Shown here piece by piece: positions 17,916-26,766 of a DNA stretch of 64,000 nt. The stretch comes from UBA2137 sp963740205 (GTDB lineage: Bacteria; Pseudomonadota; Alphaproteobacteria; Micavibrionales; Micavibrionaceae). Numbering within the stretch: the first letter of the stretch is position 1; each line of letters opens with the position of its first letter. The notes beneath the pieces are model-generated. The model was not told the origin of the DNA. It saw only the letters and a program-made list of their open reading frames with translations, and did not search any database. Location: NCBI GenBank assembly GCA_963740205.1, contig CAVUDD010000002.1, forward strand, positions 647,109 through 711,108, in the 5' to 3' direction. The position numbers and the translations under genes are program-made.

Positions 17916-19024
17916 GTCTTTTTCTTGGTTTTCTTAGCCTTTGCAGGATCTTCTTTGTAAAACGCACTTTTTCTGTAAATTCCGATAAAGAAAGAAATTA
18001 ATACGCCCGCAATTGCTGCTACTGGAACTGCTAAGATCATGCCCGCAATGCCAAACACAGTTCCACCTGCCATTACAGAAAATAAAACCCATAATGGATG
18101 CATACCCACGCTATCACCCACCAACTTGGGGGAAAGGAAATTACCCTCCAAAAACTGGCCTATAAGGAAAATCGCCGCAATAATAGCGACATAAGACATT
18201 TCGCCAGCTTGAAACCACGCCACTATAACTGCTGCCGTTAAACCAACCACAGAACCAACAAAAGGAATGATAGATAATAATCCCGATAGTAGCCCAATCA
18301 AGAAACCATATTTTAAACCAGCAATGGTTAATGCCACTGCATATGCAACACCGAGAACAAGACATACAGTTAATTGGCCGCGGATAAAGCCTGCCAGTTT
18401 CTGGTCTATGCTTTTGAAAATTTGACTAAGGTCGTTTTCGTGGTTCTTAGGCATAAGGTCGTCCACCCATTTTGTAATTTTAGGCCAGTCCTTCATAAGG
18501 AAATAGGCTACGATTGGTGTTACAAAAAATGTAACAGTAAAATCAATAAAAGCGATACCACCAGAAAATACACGCTGTATTAGCCCCTTTCCAGTTTCTG
18601 ATGCCTGACCGAGGAAAGGCTGCACTGTATCAGCAAATGAGCCCGTATAATTCAGACCAAGGAAAGCTTGAACTCTATTAACTGTTGGTTGTATCTGTGC
18701 CCATAAGTCGTTCAAATAACCAGGGAAGTCTTTTGCAAATTCAGTAAGTTCGCGCGTCGCTATGGGTGCGATTGCCGCAACAAGAACTATTACAGTTATA
18801 AAGAAAGTCGAAAGAATAACTAATGTCGCCGCTTTACGAGAGAATTTATCCGTCTGCAACTTACGAATAAGCGGATTCAGGAGGTATGCTATAATAAAGC
18901 CAATAAAAAATGGTGCGAGCACATCTTTAAAAAGCCATAAGACCCCGCAAATTATGAGGAAAATAGTGAACCAGAAAGTGGCCTGAGCCATTAAACCAAG
19001 TCTATTTGCCGTTGCCTGTCTCAT
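17912..19024 (-). CDS. AI-2E family transporter (PerM/YdiK type)
   Basis: Polytopic inner-membrane protein of the AI-2E exporter/PerM family. About eight membrane segments are visible: two near the N-terminus (residues 14-50), one at about 65-90, then the family's long soluble segment, and a C-terminal bundle including IAGLKYGFLIGLLSGLLSIIPFVGS and GQFLEGNFLSPKLVGDSVGMHPL, the most conserved block. The transported substrate is unknown in most members. It has a Lys-rich C-terminal tail. Its stop overlaps the hdaA start and it follows the DUF2066 gene by 2 bp. Confidence 0.92.
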   Translation of the reverse strand: MRQATANRLGLMAQATFWFTIFLIICGVLWLFKDVLAPFFIGFIIAYLLNPLIRKLQTDKFSRKAATLVILSTFFITVIVLVAAIAPIATRELTEFAKDFPGYLNDLWAQIQPTVNRVQAFLGLNYTGSFADTVQPFLGQASETGKGLIQRVFSGGIAFIDFTVTFFVTPIVAYFLMKDWPKITKWVDDLMPKNHENDLSQIFKSIDQKLAGFIRGQLTVCLVLGVAYAVALTIAGLKYGFLIGLLSGLLSIIPFVGSVVGLTAAVIVAWFQAGEMSYVAIIAAIFLIGQFLEGNFLSPKLVGDSVGMHPLWVLFSVMAGGTVFGIAGMILAVPVAAIAGVLISFFIGIYRKSAFYKEDPAKAKKTKKKT

Positions 19025-19026
19025 TG

Positions 19027-20271
19027 TTACCTATAAGCTCTTTGCTGTTGTACAACTTCTAGGGCAACGCCCTGCTGACGCAGCAATGGTATAATCTGTG
19101 CGCCATCACCAGCATAAGACACAAGAACATCTGCTTGTTTCGGCCGCAATGACAATACCTGTAATCCGGCAACGCCTGGAATTGCTCGTATACGCTGTTG
19201 AACCCCCATCCATTGACCAATAGACGTGTAATCAACTCGCCCCCTCACGGATTGCAATGGCCCAGCCGCAATCGGGGCAGGCATTGTTGCGGTCGTGGTC
19301 GTGCGGGTTGTGTAGGTCACCTCACCAGCACTCTGTTGATTTTGTGTTGCAGAAGGCAAACGATTAATCACCTGCATAGAAGCACTTACGGCACGACTTA
19401 AAAATGCGTCCAACGTCTCAGCAGGATTAGGATTAACAGATACTTGCTCGATAAATTGAGGACGACCATTTCTTGTATCATAGACCGCAACATTCATGCG
19501 TCCATAATTGACCTCGCCCAGAGTTTGGGGCATAGCAACACCCGTGTAGGAGGCCAGTAAAACAACCCCCCTTTGCGCCGCATAGCGAGACATCATATTC
19601 TGCAAGTTTTGTGGATTATAAGTAAGAGCCTGAGAGTCACTAATGTCCCTGATATCAGACACATCACCAATTGGCACAATTGCATTTACAGGGGAAGCGC
19701 GCATCCATGTCTCTAGCCATAAATTTTGAGACCATAGCTTCAAAGGTGCATTACCAACTTGAAGAAATGGCAAAATAAGCGTTTCTGAGCCGGCATTGTC
19801 CGCCTTATAGACACTTGGGTCAGGAATGGCTCCGGTAGGCGTGGCATTATAATTCTCTAATTGAGCAGCTTTCGGCACCATATATTTCTTAAGCTTAGAC
19901 TCGCTATAATCAAAGCTAATGACGGCTTTGTAGCGCACAGAGGAAAATTGCTCATCACTGATTTCAAAATTCTTGATGGCATTTGCAAGCGTATCATTTC
20001 CAACAGATTTTAGACGTGTTGTATCATACTCCGCTGCCTCTAACTGTTTCATTAAAACAGGTATAGATTTCGTCTGCGCTTTCTTAAATGCTTCGTCTCT
20101 GGCTTTAACAGCGCTCTCGGCGGTAATGTCAATTTTAATATTTTCTACTCTAAATGGATCACCACTAGAGGTCTGGGCATGTGCAGAACTGTCAATCATT
20201 GTGAAAACAAGGATTGCCAGAAATAGGCAGACACCATATAAAAACACATGTGGTCGGGTAGAATTAAACAT
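19027..20271 (-). CDS. DUF2066 domain secreted protein
   Basis: Periplasmic or envelope protein with a signal peptide or N-terminal anchor (residues about 8-32, VFLYGVCLFLAILVFTMI, cleavage after AHA). DUF2066 region: FRVENIKIDITAESAVKARDEAFKKAQ, resembling proteins found beside hdaA in alphaproteobacteria. The C-terminal part is rich in Thr, Ala and Gln and then forms a folded domain (VRGRVDYTSIGQWMGVQQRIRAIPGV). ATG 20271 is chosen because it gives a clean signal peptide; the longer reading overlaps purM. Molecular function is unknown. Confidence 0.82.
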   Translation of the reverse strand: MFNSTRPHVFLYGVCLFLAILVFTMIDSSAHAQTSSGDPFRVENIKIDITAESAVKARDEAFKKAQTKSIPVLMKQLEAAEYDTTRLKSVGNDTLANAIKNFEISDEQFSSVRYKAVISFDYSESKLKKYMVPKAAQLENYNATPTGAIPDPSVYKADNAGSETLILPFLQVGNAPLKLWSQNLWLETWMRASPVNAIVPIGDVSDIRDISDSQALTYNPQNLQNMMSRYAAQRGVVLLASYTGVAMPQTLGEVNYGRMNVAVYDTRNGRPQFIEQVSVNPNPAETLDAFLSRAVSASMQVINRLPSATQNQQSAGEVTYTTRTTTTATMPAPIAAGPLQSVRGRVDYTSIGQWMGVQQRIRAIPGVAGLQVLSLRPKQADVLVSYAGDGAQIIPLLRQQGVALEVVQQQRAYR

Positions 20272-20338
20272 GACATATATGTAACGCGCTTTACCCTTGA
20301 ATTCAAAAATTATATTTCGTTTATCAGGAAATAACTTC

Positions 20339-21388
20339 ATGACTAATGACGCTTATAAAGATGCAGGTGTAGATATTGAGGCTGGGAATACACTTGTCGA
20401 GCGTATAAAGCCTTTCATAAAACAAACACACCGCACAGGCGTTATGGGCGGTTTTGGTGGCTTTGGAAGCTTTTTTGATCCAAAGGCAGCTGGCTATAAA
20501 GACCCTATTTTTGTTTCTGGAACGGACGGCGTTGGCACAAAACTTAAAATTGCAATTGAGACAGGCATCTACGATACGATAGGGATAGATCTTGTCGCCA
20601 TGTGCGTTAACGACCTTCTTGTTCAAGGGGCGGAACCTCTATTTTTCTTAGATTATTTTGCAACAAGTCATCTCGATGTTGATATTGGAGCCGATATTAT
20701 TAAGGGCATAGCAGATGGGTGCAAACAATCTGGATGCGCCCTCATTGGCGGAGAAACCGCTGAAATGCCTGGTTTATATGCTAAGGATGACTTTGATCTA
20801 GCTGGTTTTGCCGTTGGTGCAGTTGAACGTGAAGATGTAGTAACGGGCGAAAAAATCGAGCCAGGGGATATTATTCTAGGCCTAACCTCAAGCGGAGTTC
20901 ACTCAAATGGATTTTCTCTTGTTCGCAAAATATTAAACGACAACAGCCTATCTTTTAAAGATGCATCACCTTTTGATGCAAGCAAAACACTAGGGCAGTG
21001 CTTTATAGAGCCCACCCGCCTTTACGTGAAATCAGTTCTTAACGTTCTAAAAAATGTTCCGGTTAACGGTATGTCTCACATTACAGGGGGCGGACTTTCA
21101 GAGAATATACCGCGCGTTATTCCTGATGATCTCATGGCCAATATCAACCTAGATAGTTGGCAGCTACCACCTATATTTGAGTGGATGCAAGGCAAGGCAA
21201 ATCTTGACGATACAAACATGCTACGCACCTTTAATTGCGGCATAGGATTTGTTCTTATTGTTAACCCTGATGACGTTGACACTGCAACCGCTCTTCTTGA
21301 GCAAAACGGAGAAAAGGTAATTGTCTTAGGTAGTATTTTAAAATCATCAGACAAATCTAAAATTTCATTTTCTGGAAAACTAGGATAA
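20339..21388 (+). CDS. purM: phosphoribosylformylglycinamidine cyclo-ligase
   Basis: AIR synthetase: closes formylglycinamidine ribotide to aminoimidazole ribotide with ATP, the fifth step of purine synthesis. Landmarks are DAGVDIEAGN at the N-terminus, the glycine-rich MGGFGGFGSFF, SGTDGVGTKLKIA, GGETAEMPG and HITGGGL. At 349 residues it is the usual length. ATG 20339 has AGGA about 10 bases upstream. purN follows after 3 bp, so the two are cotranscribed. The upstream region is shared with the divergent DUF2066 gene. Confidence 0.98.
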   Translation: MTNDAYKDAGVDIEAGNTLVERIKPFIKQTHRTGVMGGFGGFGSFFDPKAAGYKDPIFVSGTDGVGTKLKIAIETGIYDTIGIDLVAMCVNDLLVQGAEPLFFLDYFATSHLDVDIGADIIKGIADGCKQSGCALIGGETAEMPGLYAKDDFDLAGFAVGAVEREDVVTGEKIEPGDIILGLTSSGVHSNGFSLVRKILNDNSLSFKDASPFDASKTLGQCFIEPTRLYVKSVLNVLKNVPVNGMSHITGGGLSENIPRVIPDDLMANINLDSWQLPPIFEWMQGKANLDDTNMLRTFNCGIGFVLIVNPDDVDTATALLEQNGEKVIVLGSILKSSDKSKISFSGKLG

Positions 21389-21391
21389 TCA

Positions 21392-22162
21392 ATGCATAAA
21401 CTTCGTACTGCTATTCTGATTTCTGGTCGCGGTAGTAATATGCAGGCCATCGTAAATGCTCAAAAATCCAAAGATTTTCCTGCCAGTGTAGAGCTCGTTA
21501 TTTCAAATCGTGAGGATGCTAAAGGGCTCGAATTTGCAAAAGAAAAGAATATCCCTTCATTTGTTGTTCCGCATGGAAATTTCCAAACCAAAGCTGATTT
21601 CGAACAAGCACTGCTCCAAATCCTAGGGCAATATGAGATTGACTTAGTCTGCTTGGCTGGTTTCATGCGCTTACTATCCAGTCATTTTATCTCAGCTTAT
21701 GAGGGGCGTATCATTAACATACACCCCTCTCTCCTACCTCTTTACAAAGGGTTGGACACCCACAAAAGAGCCCTTGATGCTGGTGATGCCTACACAGGGT
21801 GTAGTGTTCATTATGTCGTTCCAGAGATGGACGCAGGCGCAGTTATTCTTCAAGATAAAGTCTCTATAAAAAAAGGTGATACACCCGAAACACTTGCGGA
21901 AAAGACTTTAAAGAAAGAACATATAATATATCCGCAAGCAATACGCATTGTCGCCGAGCGAATGAAGTCGTATAATTTCTCACAAAATATAAATCACACA
22001 ACAAAATCTGGTGAGACTATGAAACATAATTCTTTTGATGATCTTGAACAACGGGAGTTGCGAGAGAGTTGGAAAATGTGGGTGAAGTTTACAAAAACCC
22101 TGCAATATTCCATAATTGCAACTGGCGTGGCCCTCCTTCTTCTACTTCTAATCTGGCTGTAA
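21392..22162 (+). CDS. purN: phosphoribosylglycinamide formyltransferase with C-terminal membrane-anchor tail
   Basis: GAR transformylase, using 10-formyl-THF in the third step of purine synthesis. Residues 1-200 hold the enzyme: ISGRGSNMQAI, the folate and catalytic block VCLAGFMRLLS, INIHPSLLP with the catalytic His, and Asp in PEMDAGAVI. The frame then runs on to residue 256 through a polar linker and one membrane helix (TLQYSIIATGVALLLLLLIW). The last 47 residues, from an internal ATG at 22019, resemble the small aa3-type cytochrome oxidase subunit IV family (PF07835 type). A GGTGAG motif lies before that ATG, so a separate small protein may also be made. A 256-residue PurN is longer than the usual 190-215. 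Confidence 0.92.
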   Translation: MHKLRTAILISGRGSNMQAIVNAQKSKDFPASVELVISNREDAKGLEFAKEKNIPSFVVPHGNFQTKADFEQALLQILGQYEIDLVCLAGFMRLLSSHFISAYEGRIINIHPSLLPLYKGLDTHKRALDAGDAYTGCSVHYVVPEMDAGAVILQDKVSIKKGDTPETLAEKTLKKEHIIYPQAIRIVAERMKSYNFSQNINHTTKSGETMKHNSFDDLEQRELRESWKMWVKFTKTLQYSIIATGVALLLLLLIWL

Positions 22163-22167
22163 GAGTT

Positions 22168-25100
22168 TTGAAAAAATATTTTCTGTTTTTGATTTTAATT
22201 ACCTGCCTTCTTGCTCTTACGACAAGAGCGGAGGCTCAAGTTACACAAAACTCTAATTCGAATGTTGTATATCTTGAGCAAAAACAACCTGTTTTAGATT
22301 TGAAAAACAAGGCTATGTTGTTCTATCCAAAAGTAGGGTCTCAAATTGATATCAAGAATGTTATGCGGCTTTACCGCTCTAACTCTTCACTTTTCGCCCC
22401 TGCAGGAGCACTTAACTCTGTAACAAGCAGTCAAAGTGTTTTTGTTATTATACCTGTTGTAAATTCCAGCAATACTAACACTTGGGTGCTCAAATTTAAG
22501 TCTCCCGACCTCTTCCCAGGCTTTTCTTTTGGAAAGATAAAACTTTGGAACGCGCAAAATGGCGCAACAATACCGCTACTAAATCAAAGCACTAATAGCG
22601 TTACATTTTCCCTGCTCCCTAAAACATCCAAACCCATTCTGGTTGAACTTGATGATTTTCAAGGTTTGTTTGGAAGCTTTTCTTTAGAGCTATCACAAGC
22701 AGGGGCGAGCTCTCAACAGAGTCCAATTACGGTAATGAGCCTTATCGCTCTTTCGATCGTAATTTCCTGCTTTTTGCTAATGATTTATTTAAGCGCACGA
22801 ACATTAAACGCGTCTAATCTAATCGGGCTCGTATCAGCCATTGCATTATCAGGATGCCTCTTAATTTTTATTGGTCTATCATCTGCACCTTTTATGCTTA
22901 ACCTTATCCCTTTGCTTTACAGTATTTTTCTTGTCTGCCAAGGTCTATTGATACGCAATAGTTGGGAGCATACTCCACTTAGCAAGCTAACTGCTACGAT
23001 TGCGTTGTCTTCTACGATCATAATCTTTATTTCTGCGCTACTACATGTGGCTGGCGTAAAATTTGAGATTCTTGCAGAAACTTATAGTTTAGGCCTTATT
23101 GCAACGTTTCTTGCTTTTTCCATTGCGTCATTACTTCATTTCTTTGCAACAAAACAAAAGCTTTTTGTTTTAATCGCAACGATCATTTTAGCTATAATTT
23201 CTCTTTTTATAGCTCTCATATATAAAGGTTTACTCCCTGCAACAGATGCTACTTTAAATGCATTTTCTTATGCCAGCGTTTTTCTTTTAATAGCCTCTCT
23301 ATGGCACACTGTAGAGGGATTGTTTTCCAATACATCACAAACAAAAGCACCTGTTACTCCCAAAACAAACTCAGCGTTGAGTAAAAAGGTACAAGAGGTT
23401 AAGGACTCCTACGATCACGCAAGGCTTTTACAAGTTCTTGAGAGCGAACGCGCAGCAATGAAAGCGTTGCAAGAACGTGAAAACAGTCAAGTAGATGCCA
23501 TGCGCCGTGCTAAACAGGAGGCCGATGAGGCCAATAATGCTAAATCTGCTTTTCTTGCCATGGTTAGCCACGAGATTCGTACACCGATGACGGGCGTTCT
23601 AGGGATGGTTCGTTTTTTGAAAAATACTTCATTGGATGCAACCCAAATTGAGCATGTTGATACTATTGAAGAGTCAGGGAACACAATCATGAGTCTTCTA
23701 AATGACATCCTTGATTTTGAAAAGGTTGAAACAGGTCAAATGACATTGGAGACAATTGATTTTGATCTGCACCGCCTAATGGAAAGTATTTATTCTCTTG
23801 CGCGAGGTTATGCTGCAGATAAGAATTTGAAAATAAATATGAATATAGATAACTCCATACCTAAAATCGTGAAGGGTGACCCAACACGTCTTCGTCAGGT
23901 TTTACTTAATCTTATCAATAACGCAATCAAGTTTACTCAAAACGGCTCTGTTAGCGTTACATTACGGCCTATTTCAAGCCAAAAAAATGAATCTCAAATC
24001 TACTTTGCAGTAGAAGACACTGGCATTGGGATCGAAAAAGAGACCCAAGCCAACCTGTTTAACCCCTTCAAGCAAGCAGATAAGAGCACTTCTAGAAAAT
24101 ATGGTGGCTCTGGTCTAGGCCTAGCTATTTCACAAAAACTCGTTGGACTTATGGGAGGAACAATTAATATTAAGAGCTCTCTTGGTGAAGGCAGCACGTT
24201 CTTTTTCACTCTACCTCTCCCCACCGGTGATATTTCTAATACAGAGCTAGTTACCCCTTCTAATAAATCAATTATAAACGAACAACCAATTGCCATACAA
24301 ACCTCTCTTTCAAACCATATAGAGATTAAACACACGCACAGAGCTCTAATTGTTGAAGACAATGCAATTAATCAAAAAGTTGTAAGTGGCTTTATTAGCG
24401 AAAAAAACTTTGATGCCTCCATCGCAGGAACAGGCGAAGAAGCGATTACTATACTTCAAAACGATACAAATTTTGACGTCATTTTAATGGATATCGAAAT
24501 GCCTGGTATTTCAGGTGTAGAGGCAACACAGCGCATAAGAGGTGAATTGGGCCTTCCTGCAAAAGCCTTCCCTATTATTGCTCTCACAGGAAATACACAG
24601 CCCAATGATATACAAAATTACCTAAACGCGGGTATGACCGGCTTTCTTGCTAAACCCATAGATGCAGATGCTCTTCATGCCATATTGGATCAAATCAAAG
24701 ATGGTAATTATGTAGGAGAAGATGGTCAAACCGTGCCTAAGTCTGAAGAACTACCTAAAAACACCTCGGAACTTAAAGAAGGGCGTGAACCTGAAATAGT
24801 AAAATCCGTTACTGTTGAGCCACAACAAGCTGATATCTCAACTATGAACACAGGTCTAAGTCTTGATGATGAAGAAAAAACCCATAGCAGCGTAATCGAA
24901 TTTGATGAAGCGCAGCTTGCATCTTTGAAAAACACGCTCAAGGAAGCCGACCTTATAGATATGATTGATGAGCTTATAGAGAAAATGCACTCCATCTCAC
25001 ATGACATTAAAACAGCCATTACAGATGAACATTATGACCTGATTAAGGCCAAGGGACATGAAATTAAAGGTATGTGTGCCAATTTTGGCTTAACACATGT

Positions 25101-25233
25101 TGCAAATCAGGCTGAAATTCTAGAAAAAACCGCCCAGTCGCAAGACAAGGGCGGTGTTATTTCTGCTTACAAAAGTTTAAGCGAAGCGGTCATCCGCGGC
25201 GAACAACGCCTCAAAACTTGGATGACCAACTAG
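22168..25233 (+). CDS. 7TM-DISM hybrid sensor histidine kinase (HisKA-HATPase-REC-Hpt)
   Basis: Inner-membrane hybrid kinase of 1021 residues. From TTG 22168 it begins LKKYFLFLILITCLLAL, a signal peptide. Then come an extracytoplasmic beta-rich DISM-like domain (about 25-205), seven or so membrane helices (about 205-400) and a coiled coil. HisKA follows with phospho-His 468 (MVSHEIRTPM), then a HATPase (NLINNAIKF, DTGIGI, GSGLGLAI), a receiver with Asp775 (VILMDIEMPG) and a C-terminal Hpt with His964 (KGHEIKG). The layout supports an internal four-step phosphorelay to an unknown regulator. The start codon is 5 bases after the purN stop, so it is probably coupled to the pur operon. A longer reading from 22069 would spoil the signal peptide. 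Confidence 0.9.
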   Translation: MKKYFLFLILITCLLALTTRAEAQVTQNSNSNVVYLEQKQPVLDLKNKAMLFYPKVGSQIDIKNVMRLYRSNSSLFAPAGALNSVTSSQSVFVIIPVVNSSNTNTWVLKFKSPDLFPGFSFGKIKLWNAQNGATIPLLNQSTNSVTFSLLPKTSKPILVELDDFQGLFGSFSLELSQAGASSQQSPITVMSLIALSIVISCFLLMIYLSARTLNASNLIGLVSAIALSGCLLIFIGLSSAPFMLNLIPLLYSIFLVCQGLLIRNSWEHTPLSKLTATIALSSTIIIFISALLHVAGVKFEILAETYSLGLIATFLAFSIASLLHFFATKQKLFVLIATIILAIISLFIALIYKGLLPATDATLNAFSYASVFLLIASLWHTVEGLFSNTSQTKAPVTPKTNSALSKKVQEVKDSYDHARLLQVLESERAAMKALQERENSQVDAMRRAKQEADEANNAKSAFLAMVSHEIRTPMTGVLGMVRFLKNTSLDATQIEHVDTIEESGNTIMSLLNDILDFEKVETGQMTLETIDFDLHRLMESIYSLARGYAADKNLKINMNIDNSIPKIVKGDPTRLRQVLLNLINNAIKFTQNGSVSVTLRPISSQKNESQIYFAVEDTGIGIEKETQANLFNPFKQADKSTSRKYGGSGLGLAISQKLVGLMGGTINIKSSLGEGSTFFFTLPLPTGDISNTELVTPSNKSIINEQPIAIQTSLSNHIEIKHTHRALIVEDNAINQKVVSGFISEKNFDASIAGTGEEAITILQNDTNFDVILMDIEMPGISGVEATQRIRGELGLPAKAFPIIALTGNTQPNDIQNYLNAGMTGFLAKPIDADALHAILDQIKDGNYVGEDGQTVPKSEELPKNTSELKEGREPEIVKSVTVEPQQADISTMNTGLSLDDEEKTHSSVIEFDEAQLASLKNTLKEADLIDMIDELIEKMHSISHDIKTAITDEHYDLIKAKGHEIKGMCANFGLTHVANQAEILEKTAQSQDKGGVISAYKSLSEAVIRGEQRLKTWMTN

Positions 25234-25234
25234 A

Positions 25235-25672
25235 TCAATCTTCTGATACGTTTGAGTGAATTTCGCTCTTATCAAAGAAATAAGCTATTTCACGCTCTGC
25301 GTTCTCTTTACTGTCAGAACCATGAACAGAGTTTGCCTCAATGCCTTCTGCAAAGTCTGCACGAATTGTACCTGCAGCTGCATCTTCAGGATTAGTTGCA
25401 CCCATAATAGATCGGTTCTTAGCAATGGCGTCTTCACCTTCAAGAACCTGAACAACAACAGGTCCAGACGTCATGAACTCAACCAAATCACCAAAGAAGG
25501 GGCGCTCTCTATGTACTTCATAGAAGCCTTCGGCTTGGTCTTTAGACAAACGCATACGTTTTTGTCCAACGATTGATAAACCCTTGTCTTCAAAACGCTG
25601 ATTGATTGCACCTGTCAAATTGCGACGTGTCGCATCAGGTTTAAGAATAGATAGTGTTCTCTCGATAGCCAT
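25235..25672 (-). CDS. ndk: nucleoside diphosphate kinase
   Basis: Transfers the gamma-phosphate of ATP to nucleoside diphosphates through a phospho-His intermediate. ERTLSILKPDA starts the fold, and the active-site His lies in NSVHGSDS. At 145 residues it is typical in length (140-145). ATG 25672 gives the conserved MAIERT start. It lies one base from the convergent hybrid-kinase gene, with no terminator between them. Confidence 0.98.
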   Translation of the reverse strand: MAIERTLSILKPDATRRNLTGAINQRFEDKGLSIVGQKRMRLSKDQAEGFYEVHRERPFFGDLVEFMTSGPVVVQVLEGEDAIAKNRSIMGATNPEDAAAGTIRADFAEGIEANSVHGSDSKENAEREIAYFFDKSEIHSNVSED

Positions 25673-25762
25673 AAATTTTGCTCTTATGTTGTTAATCCAA
25701 AATACAAATAATTGCGGTTTTATAACGAAAAACCACAAGGGTAACAAGAACTTTTCTATATT

Positions 25763-26704
25763 TTATTGTGTTTGAACATGAGCAATTCGCAAAGCATGAA
25801 GTATTTCCGCTCTAATTAATTCAGGTTGGATTTCTGAATAATTAGCCACAAAAACCTTTCTACCTATAGATGTTTCAACCAACCTACCAAAAAACGGACT
25901 ATCTTCATCCGAGACCAATGTACATGTTAAAGGAGAAAATTTTGTCAAATCATGGCGCAATAAGACTGTACACGGATCATGGTAGCGAAACGGTTTTTTT
26001 TCCATTTCGCAATAGGCTGTCATAATCATTTTAATATATTTCGCAACCGTGTTTCCCGCACTGAACGCCTCTATTTCTTTTTTAGAAGAAAAAATATTCC
26101 ATGTTAAATTCATAGGAACCAGATAAAAATCAAAAGGAGCAGATAGTATTTGCTGAACGGCATAAGGGTCCGAAATGAAGTTAAAATCTGCGCCTGGCGT
26201 TTCCTCCCACAATGGAGAAAATTTCCCACCCATCATAAAAACTTTATCTATACAGTTCTCTAAAATTTCTCGGTGATCTTTATACATGCGAGCAAAATTA
26301 GTTGCTGGCCCAGTTATTATATAATCTATGCGTCCGTATTTCTTTTTTAATTCTACTAAATCCTTTGCTAATTCTTGCATGGGCAAAGGTTTGTTTAGAG
26401 GGACCGGTTCTGGAAGAGAAACATCATTAAGACCGTTTCCACATAAAGCATGTCGGCTAAGAACCTTATCTTTATAACCTTTATGCTTAATTGGAGGCTC
26501 TTTGCTCCCTATATATGTAGAAATATCGGCACGATTAGCTAAGGAAAGGACCCTCAGATTATTATCTAATACTTTATCAAGAGGTGCATTGCCAAAGGAG
26601 CTAACTACACCACAAAGCTTGTCACCGAGTGCCAAGGAGAGCCATATAGCCATCGCGTCATCACGACCAGTATCACAATCAATTATGCAAGGGTTTAGGC
26701 TCAT
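25763..26704 (-). CDS. inosine-uridine preferring nucleoside hydrolase
   Basis: Ca2+-dependent N-ribohydrolase that cleaves nucleosides to base and ribose in salvage. The N-terminal DxDxxxDD motif is IIDCDTGRDDAMA. Further family blocks are YIITGPATN, VFMMGGKFS, DFNFISDPYA and the His-Asp pair in RYHDPC. At 313 residues it is full length and cytoplasmic. It lies 62 bp downstream of an unknown protein with a PRPP-loop-like motif and upstream of ndk, so the three may act together in nucleotide salvage. Confidence 0.93.
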   Translation of the reverse strand: MSLNPCIIDCDTGRDDAMAIWLSLALGDKLCGVVSSFGNAPLDKVLDNNLRVLSLANRADISTYIGSKEPPIKHKGYKDKVLSRHALCGNGLNDVSLPEPVPLNKPLPMQELAKDLVELKKKYGRIDYIITGPATNFARMYKDHREILENCIDKVFMMGGKFSPLWEETPGADFNFISDPYAVQQILSAPFDFYLVPMNLTWNIFSSKKEIEAFSAGNTVAKYIKMIMTAYCEMEKKPFRYHDPCTVLLRHDLTKFSPLTCTLVSDEDSPFFGRLVETSIGRKVFVANYSEIQPELIRAEILHALRIAHVQTQ

Positions 26705-26766
26705 ATACTGTTTTTAAAGGATATTATTAACTTTTGAAAAGATTATTCTCAAATACTCGAGATAAT

